Shown here piece by piece: positions 59,653 through 64,000 of a stretch of DNA of 64,000 nt (the stretch's first letter is position 1; each line of letters begins with the position of its first letter). The stretch is from contig NZ_JAJAUY010000004.1 in the NCBI RefSeq assembly GCF_020532625.1, forward strand, positions 38,866 through 102,865. Direction: 5' to 3'. Source of the DNA: Streptomyces antimicrobicus. GTDB taxonomy: Bacteria > Actinomycetota > Actinomycetes > Streptomycetales > Streptomycetaceae. The notes beneath the pieces are model-generated. The model was not told the origin of the DNA. It ran no database searches and saw nothing but the letters and a program-made list of their open reading frames with translations. The position numbers and the translations under genes were made by a program.

Positions 59653-61254
59653 CTAGCGGGAACGGCGGCCCATGCGGGCCCGGCCGAGACGGTTGCGTAC
59701 GAGGTTCAGGGCGCCCTCCGCGCCGGGCGCGAGGCGCAGCGCGAGCGAGCCGGCCGCCGTCCGGTAGGGCTGCGCCAGCAGCACACCGTACCGGGTGCTG
59801 GGCAGCGCCCGGCGGCGCAGCAGGGATCCCTGGGGGCGCAGGGAGGTGAGCAAGGAGCTCCCGTCCGCGCACTCCACGCCCGCCCGGACGTCCCAGGCCT
59901 GCATCCCGCGCCGCCCGGCGCGGCGGCCGGCGGCGGCCAGCGGGGCGAGGCGGAAGGGCAGCTCGGCGGTCCACACGCCGTCGCCCGCCGGGCGCAGCGC
60001 GGCCGGCTCGCCCGCGACGGGCTCGCCGCCGCCGCGGGGCAGGAAACGCAGCTGCGCGGTGCGGGGGCCGGCCTCGGCCAGGCGGCCGTAGAGGTCGTGC
60101 ACGCGCACCCGCAGCAGGGCCCCGGACGGTTCGGCGTCGACGGTGACCGGCAGGTCGGCGACCGGCAGCCCGGCCAGTCCGTCGAGGACCGCCGGCACCT
60201 CCTGGCTCCACACCGGTACGCCGTCCACCTGCGCGTACGGGGGCAGCAGCCGCGGCGGCTCCGCGGCGAAGCGGGTCAGGCGCTGGACGTCCGGCGGCGG
60301 TGTGGCGGTGGCGCGCAGCACCCGGACGATCCACCGGGCACGGGCGGCGGCGGCCTCGACGGCGGCCTCCTCGAAGCCGGCGACGTAGTCCCGGGTCAGC
60401 GTCCACCAGGCGGCCTGGTACTCGGGGTCCTGACCGAGCTCGCGCAGGTACATGCGCAGGTCGTACTCCAGGAACTTCACCTGGCAGGCGTGCGCCAGTT
60501 CCGGGGACGCTGCCCGCAGGATCTCCTCGGCCGTGCGGTGGGCGGCCACGCGGGAACGCCAGTTGCCGACGTCCTTGCGGTCCAGGGAGATCGACTTCTG
60601 GGCGGCGCTGCGGCGCACGTGCCAGACGTAGACGAGGTCGTCGATCACGGCCATGCGGGGGGCGGCGGCCAGGACCCGGGCGGTGAAGACGAAGTCCTCG
60701 TAGACGAACCGGCCGTCGGGGAACCGGATCGCGTGCTTGTCCAGGAAGGCCCGCTCGTACAGCTTGTTGACGCACAGGGTGTCCCGGACGAGCTCGGGGC
60801 GGTCGGCGGGCCGCTCGATGACGTCACCGGCGGTGTACAGCCCGGGCATCCAGGGCACGTCGTTGCCCTCGGGCAGTTCCCGGCGCACGCACGCGCCCAC
60901 GGTGACCTGCGCGTCGTGGGCGGTCGCGGCGCGCAGCAGCGCCTCGGCGGCCCCGGGCGGCAGGACGTCGTCGCTGTCGAGGAACAGCACGTAGGGGGCG
61001 GTCGCGGCGGCGATGCCGTCGTTGCGGGGTGTGCCGCAGCCACCGCTGTTCTCGGTGCGGTGCACGACCTTCAGCCGCGGGTGCGCGGCGGCCAGCTCGT
61101 CCAGCACCGCCGCGGTGCCGTCGGCCGACTTGTCGTCGACGGCGATGACCTCGCTGACGACCGGGCCCTGGGCGAGGGCCGATGCGACGGCCTCGCCCAC
61201 GAGCCCGGCGTCGTTGTAGGCGATCACGACGACGCTGACGCTTGGGTTGCTCAC
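59653..61254 (-). CDS. GT2 glycosyltransferase, teichoic-acid type
   Basis: A 533-residue protein. The N-terminal GT2 domain (VSVVVIAYNDAGLVGEAV, YVLFLDSDDVLPPGA, DSDD at 93-96) is closely similar to the one in the GT2-TagF fusion, including the shared segment ENSGGCGTPRNDGIAAAT against ENSGGCGAPRNHGIQQAT. The rest is helical then beta-rich, without a TagF domain, and no membrane span is seen. Probably adds sugars to a wall glycopolymer. GTG at 61254. It lies 43 bases after obg and 22 bases before galE. Confidence 0.9.
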   Translation of the reverse strand: MSNPSVSVVVIAYNDAGLVGEAVASALAQGPVVSEVIAVDDKSADGTAAVLDELAAAHPRLKVVHRTENSGGCGTPRNDGIAAATAPYVLFLDSDDVLPPGAAEALLRAATAHDAQVTVGACVRRELPEGNDVPWMPGLYTAGDVIERPADRPELVRDTLCVNKLYERAFLDKHAIRFPDGRFVYEDFVFTARVLAAAPRMAVIDDLVYVWHVRRSAAQKSISLDRKDVGNWRSRVAAHRTAEEILRAASPELAHACQVKFLEYDLRMYLRELGQDPEYQAAWWTLTRDYVAGFEEAAVEAAAARARWIVRVLRATATPPPDVQRLTRFAAEPPRLLPPYAQVDGVPVWSQEVPAVLDGLAGLPVADLPVTVDAEPSGALLRVRVHDLYGRLAEAGPRTAQLRFLPRGGGEPVAGEPAALRPAGDGVWTAELPFRLAPLAAAGRRAGRRGMQAWDVRAGVECADGSSLLTSLRPQGSLLRRRALPSTRYGVLLAQPYRTAAGSLALRLAPGAEGALNLVRNRLGRARMGRRSR

Positions 61255-61297
61255 CGGACGGATCCTACGGGAGGTCCGTAAAGCGCAGCTCAAACCG

Positions 61298-62743
61298 TCA
61301 GAACGGGCGGAACTCGTCGTACTCCCGCTGGGCGGAGTCGCCGCGCTCGGCCTCCCGGTCCTTGCGGCGCTGGGCGGCCGGACGCGGGGCCTCCATGCGG
61401 TGGTCCTCACCGCGGCGGCCCAGCATCTCGGCGCCGGCCTGCATGGTCGGCTCCCAGTCGAAGACGACCGCGTTCTCGTCGGGGCCGATGGCGACGCCGT
61501 CGCCGGCCTTGGCGCCGGCCTTCATCAGCTCGTCCTCGACGCCGAGGCGGTTGAGGCGGTCGGCCAGGTAGCCCACGGCCTCGTCGTTGTTGAAGTCGGT
61601 CTGGCGCACCCAGCGCTCCGGCTTCTCACCGCGCACGCGGTACAGGTCCTCGGCCTCGTCGTAGGTGACGGTGAAGCCGGCGTCGTCCACGGCCTTCGGC
61701 CGGATGACGATGCGGGTCGCCTCCTGCTTGGGCTTGCGGGCGCGGGCCTTGGCGACGATCTCGGCGAGGGCGAAGGACAGCTCCTTCAGGCCGGTGCGGG
61801 CCACGGCGGAGACCTCGTAGACCTGGTAGCCGCGCTCCTCCAGCTCGGGCCGGATCATGTCGGCCAGGTCCTTGCCGTCGGGGATGTCGACCTTGTTCAG
61901 CACGACCAGGCGCGGGCGCTTCTCCAGGCCCCCGCCGTACAGCTTGAGCTCCTCCTCGATGACGTCGAGGTCGGAGACGGGGTCGCGGTCGGACTCCAGG
62001 GTGGCGGTGTCGAGGACGTGCACCAGGACCGAGCAGCGCTCGACGTGGCGCAGGAACTCCAGGCCCAGGCCCTTGCCCTGGCTGGCGCCCGGGATCAGGC
62101 CGGGGACGTCGGCGATGGTGTAGACGGTGGAGCCGGCGGTGACCACGCCCAGGTTCGGGACCAGGGTGGTGAACGGGTAGTCGGCGATCTTCGGCTTCGC
62201 GGCGGAGAGCACGGAGATCAGCGAGGACTTGCCGGCGCTCGGGTAGCCGACGAGGGCCACGTCGGCGACGGTCTTGAGCTCCAGGACGATGTCGCCGACG
62301 TCACCGGGCTCGCCCAGCAGGGCGAAGCCGGGGGCCTTGCGGCGGGCGGAGGCCAGCGCGGCGTTGCCGAGGCCGCCGCGACCGCCCTGGGCGGCGACGT
62401 AGGTGGTGCCCTGGCCGACGAGGTCGGCGAGGACGTTGCCCTGCTTGTCGAGGACGACGGTGCCGTCGGGGACGGGCAGGACCAGGTCCTGGCCGTCCTT
62501 GCCGGAGCGGTTGCCGCCCTCGCCGGGCTTGCCGTTCGTGGCCTTGCGGTGCGGGCTGTGGTGGTAGTCCAGCAGGGTGGTGATCGACTGGTCGACGACC
62601 AGGATCACGTCACCGCCGCGGCCGCCGTTGCCGCCGTCGGGCCCGCCGAGGGGCTTGAACTTCTCCCGGTGCACGGAGGCGCAGCCGTGGCCTCCGTTAC
62701 CCGCGGCGACGTGCAGCTCGACGCGGTCCACGAAGGTGGTCAT
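61298..62743 (-). CDS. obg: GTPase Obg (CgtA)
   Basis: An essential 50S assembly and stress-response GTPase. The 481-residue protein has the Gly-rich Obg fold at the N-terminus ([20 protein letters not shown]), then the G domain: G1 GYPSAGKSS (166-174), switch [11 protein letters not shown]3 [11 protein letters not shown]4 [11 protein letters not shown]-terminal OCT domain ([20 protein letters not shown]) and a charged tail complete it. It is in the standard rplU-rpmA-obg order; in Streptomyces Obg influences sporulation. Confidence 0.97.
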   Translation of the reverse strand: MTTFVDRVELHVAAGNGGHGCASVHREKFKPLGGPDGGNGGRGGDVILVVDQSITTLLDYHHSPHRKATNGKPGEGGNRSGKDGQDLVLPVPDGTVVLDKQGNVLADLVGQGTTYVAAQGGRGGLGNAALASARRKAPGFALLGEPGDVGDIVLELKTVADVALVGYPSAGKSSLISVLSAAKPKIADYPFTTLVPNLGVVTAGSTVYTIADVPGLIPGASQGKGLGLEFLRHVERCSVLVHVLDTATLESDRDPVSDLDVIEEELKLYGGGLEKRPRLVVLNKVDIPDGKDLADMIRPELEERGYQVYEVSAVARTGLKELSFALAEIVAKARARKPKQEATRIVIRPKAVDDAGFTVTYDEAEDLYRVRGEKPERWVRQTDFNNDEAVGYLADRLNRLGVEDELMKAGAKAGDGVAIGPDENAVVFDWEPTMQAGAEMLGRRGEDHRMEAPRPAAQRRKDREAERGDSAQREYDEFRPF

Positions 62744-62802
62744 GGGTGTTCCTCCAGAGATGTGCGGAAAAGTCTCGTGCGCTACAGCCTGTGTAACGCG
62801 CC

Positions 62803-62856
62803 GAGGGCGGACCCGCTTCCCGGCGCGGTGCGCCGGGAAGACAGAGATCCGCCCTC
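62803..62856 (-). other. Nested hairpin between rpmA and obg
   Basis: An outer 9-bp stem (GAGGGCGGA with TCCGCCCTC) encloses a perfect 11-bp stem (CTTCCCGGCGC with GCGCCGGGAAG, loop GGT). It lies 29 bases after the rpmA stop and 59 bases before obg. Lacking a T-run, it may be a partial terminator or an RNA-processing site that makes ribosomal protein output exceed Obg output. Confidence 0.6.
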
Positions 62857-62885
62857 AGAAAGTTACGAACGCTCGATCAGGAAGA

Positions 62886-63140
62886 TCAGGCGGCCGGAAC
62901 GATGTTCACGACCTTGCGGCCACGGTGCGTGCCGAACTGCACGGCGCCGGCCTCCAGGGCGAACAGCGTGTCGTCGCCACCGCGGCCGACACCGGCGCCC
63001 GGGTGGAAGTGGGTGCCGCGCTGGCGGACGAGGATCTCACCAGCGTTGACCAGCTGACCGCCGAAGCGCTTCACGCCGAGCCGCTGGGCGTTGGAGTCGC
63101 GACCGTTCCGGGTGGACGATGCGCCCTTCTTGTGTGCCAT
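62886..63140 (-). CDS. rpmA: 50S ribosomal protein L27
   Basis: An 84-residue protein with the flexible N-terminus near the peptidyl-transferase centre. It reads [20 protein letters not shown] and matches L27 to the end ([12 protein letters not shown]). There is no extra N-terminal cleavage peptide of the Firmicutes type. It starts 14 bases after rplU ends. Confidence 0.98.
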   Translation of the reverse strand: MAHKKGASSTRNGRDSNAQRLGVKRFGGQLVNAGEILVRQRGTHFHPGAGVGRGGDDTLFALEAGAVQFGTHRGRKVVNIVPAA

Positions 63141-63154
63141 TGCTCAGTCCCTCT

Positions 63155-63475
63155 TTACTTCGCGGCCGTCGGGATGGACGTGACCTTGATCGCCGTGTAC
63201 TGCTGACGGTGACCCTGGCGACGGCGGTAGCCGGTCTTGTTCTTGTAGCGCAGGATGTCGATCTTGGCGCCCTTGTGGTGGTCCACGACCTCGGCCTGGA
63301 CCTTGATGCCGGCCAGGACCCACGGGTCGGAGGTCACGGCGTCGCCGTCGACAACGAGCAGGGTCGAGAGCTCGACCGTGTCGCCAACCTTGGCAGTGGA
63401 AATCTTGTCAACCTCAACGATGTCGCCGACAGCAACCTTGTGCTGGCGACCACCGCTGCGCACGATGGCGTACAC
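63155..63475 (-). CDS. rplU: 50S ribosomal protein L21
   Basis: A 106-residue 23S rRNA-binding protein, first gene of the rplU-rpmA-obg unit. Seen: [17 protein letters not shown] and the basic C-terminal [17 protein letters not shown]. The GTG at 63475 was chosen because it gives the exact family N-terminus; upstream in-frame codons are leader. The purine run GAGAGAGA precedes it. It has a strong promoter and a leader of about 137 bases. Confidence 0.97.
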   Translation of the reverse strand: MYAIVRSGGRQHKVAVGDIVEVDKISTAKVGDTVELSTLLVVDGDAVTSDPWVLAGIKVQAEVVDHHKGAKIDILRYKNKTGYRRRQGHRQQYTAIKVTSIPTAAK

Positions 63476-63618
63476 GCGGATCTCTCTCTCGCTCGATTCG
63501 AAAACCCCTGAAGCCAGCCGACCCCCGCCGAACGCGGGGCGGCCTCCCCCGGACCGCGCAGCGGCTCGGGAGGTGAGGTGCTCAGTGGCTGGCGTGCACT
63601 CAGACACGCCGACGGTCT

Positions 63619-63647
63619 AGGTTACGGTCTGCCCCTGACAGGGTCAA
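63619..63647 (-). promoter_or_regulatory. Vegetative promoter of rplU-rpmA-obg
   Basis: Minus strand: TTGACC (63642-63647), 17 bases, TAACCT (63619-63624), a near-consensus vegetative promoter. The likely start near 63612 gives a leader of about 137 bases that contains complementary CCTCCC/GGGAGG and CCCCGC/GCGGGG segments and ends in a GGGGTTTTCG stretch, so it may carry a regulatory structure. Confidence 0.85.
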
Positions 63648-63712
63648 ACCGGCCCCCGTCCGGGCCCCCGAAGGCGCCCGGACAGGGAGTGCGGCGCGGG
63701 CCGCTCGGCCGA

Positions 63713-64000
63713 TCAGGCTTCCGTCGAGGACGTGACGGACGGAGCGGGCTGCTCCGCCGCCGCGGTCTTCTTCGTCGCCTTCTTGGCCGTGGTCTTCTTC
63801 GCCGTCGTCTTCTTGGCGACGGCCTTCTTGGCGGTCGTCGTCTTCTTGGCGGCGGCCTTCTTCGCCGGGGCCTTCTTGGCGGCCGTCTTACGGGCCGTCT
63901 TCTTGGCCGGGGCGGCCTCCTCGGCGGCGGCGTCGGCGGTCACCGGCTCGGCGGCGGCCTCCGCCGCGACCGGCTCGGCGGCCTGCTCCGGGGCCGGCTC
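63713..64000 (-). CDS. rne: Ribonuclease E/G, C-terminal end only (partial)
   Basis: The window ends inside this gene; about 95 C-terminal residues are visible. They are a Pro/Glu/Ala stretch followed by repeated AKK(T/A) units (KKAPAKKAAAKKTTTAKK and so on), ending TSSTEA. No catalytic part is in view. The assignment rests on position directly beyond rplU, where actinobacteria have rne, and on memory of this Lys/Ala/Thr tail in Streptomyces RNase E/G. A histone H1-like protein is a less likely reading. Confidence 0.7.
   Translation of the reverse strand, partial: EPAPEQAAEPVAAEAAAEPVTADAAAEEAAPAKKTARKTAAKKAPAKKAAAKKTTTAKKAVAKKTTAKKTTAKKATKKTAAAEQPAPSVTSSTEA

Overview
The window is very GC-rich, uses GTG and ATG starts with GGAGG-type ribosome binding sites, and has almost all codons ending in G or C. 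Its gene order (leuA ... era ... ybeY-phoH ... hrcA-dnaJ ... lepA, rpsT, holA, comEC/comEA, leuS, rsfS, nadD, proA, proB, obg, rpmA, rplU, rne) is the chromosome core of a Streptomyces or a close relative. From memory it parallels the S. coelicolor SCO2528 to SCO2599 region; this was not checked. No phage, insertion sequence, CRISPR array or rRNA operon was seen.

Layout. 1-507: a decayed short-chain dehydrogenase and the leuA terminator. 0.5-2.4 kb: leuA with a ribosome-attenuation leader (four Leu codons). 2.6-10 kb: an accessory stretch with an M4 protease and its emfourin-type inhibitor, an acetyltransferase, a methyltransferase, era, a secreted protein, a GlxA-type regulator and an MFS transporter. 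10-20.7 kb: a minus-strand housekeeping array (a zinc-less cytidine deaminase-like protein, mmcQ, CBS-domain protein, ybeY, phoH, sugar kinase, RNase Z, HIT protein, rsmE, nitronate monooxygenase, dnaJ2, hrcA) with a CIRCE operator at its head. 20.8-28 kb: MBL hydrolase, DUF3097 protein, hemW, acyl-CoA ligase, lepA. 28-36.8 kb: rpsT, holA, YceI, comEC (3' end apparently frameshifted), comEA, degV. 36.8-38.1 kb: a gene-free block of long tandem repeats. 38.1-44.3 kb: an anchored coiled-coil protein, leuS with its own Leu-codon leader and intrinsic attenuator, two identical tRNA-Ala(GGC) genes around a small CxxC protein, a histidine phosphatase that appears to begin with CTG, and rsfS. 44.4-52.8 kb: an LCP-related protein, nadD, an M48 protease, two related membrane proteins, proA and proB. 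52.9-61.3 kb: a glycosyltransferase cluster (GtrA, a DPM1-like GT2, a GT2-TagF fusion, a GT4, galE, a second GT2), probably for a cell-wall glycopolymer. 61.3-64 kb: obg, rpmA, rplU with a clear vegetative promoter, and the 3' end of rne.

How the genes work together. Three themes stand out. Leucine supply is sensed twice by short Leu-rich leaders, once for synthesis (leuA) and once for charging (leuS). Ribosome assembly and RNA maturation factors (era, ybeY, rsmE, rsfS, obg, lepA, rnz, rne) are concentrated here with ribosomal protein genes. Envelope building is represented by the glycosyltransferase/TagF cluster, the LCP-like protein and several proline-rich membrane proteins. No wholly new multi-gene system was proven. 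The strongest leads are the two paired leucine attenuators, the M4 protease/emfourin pair, the CTG-started phosphatase coupled to rsfS, the metal-free deaminase fold, the open 3' end of comEC, and the pair of membrane proteins sharing a VVFDEDFVR segment.
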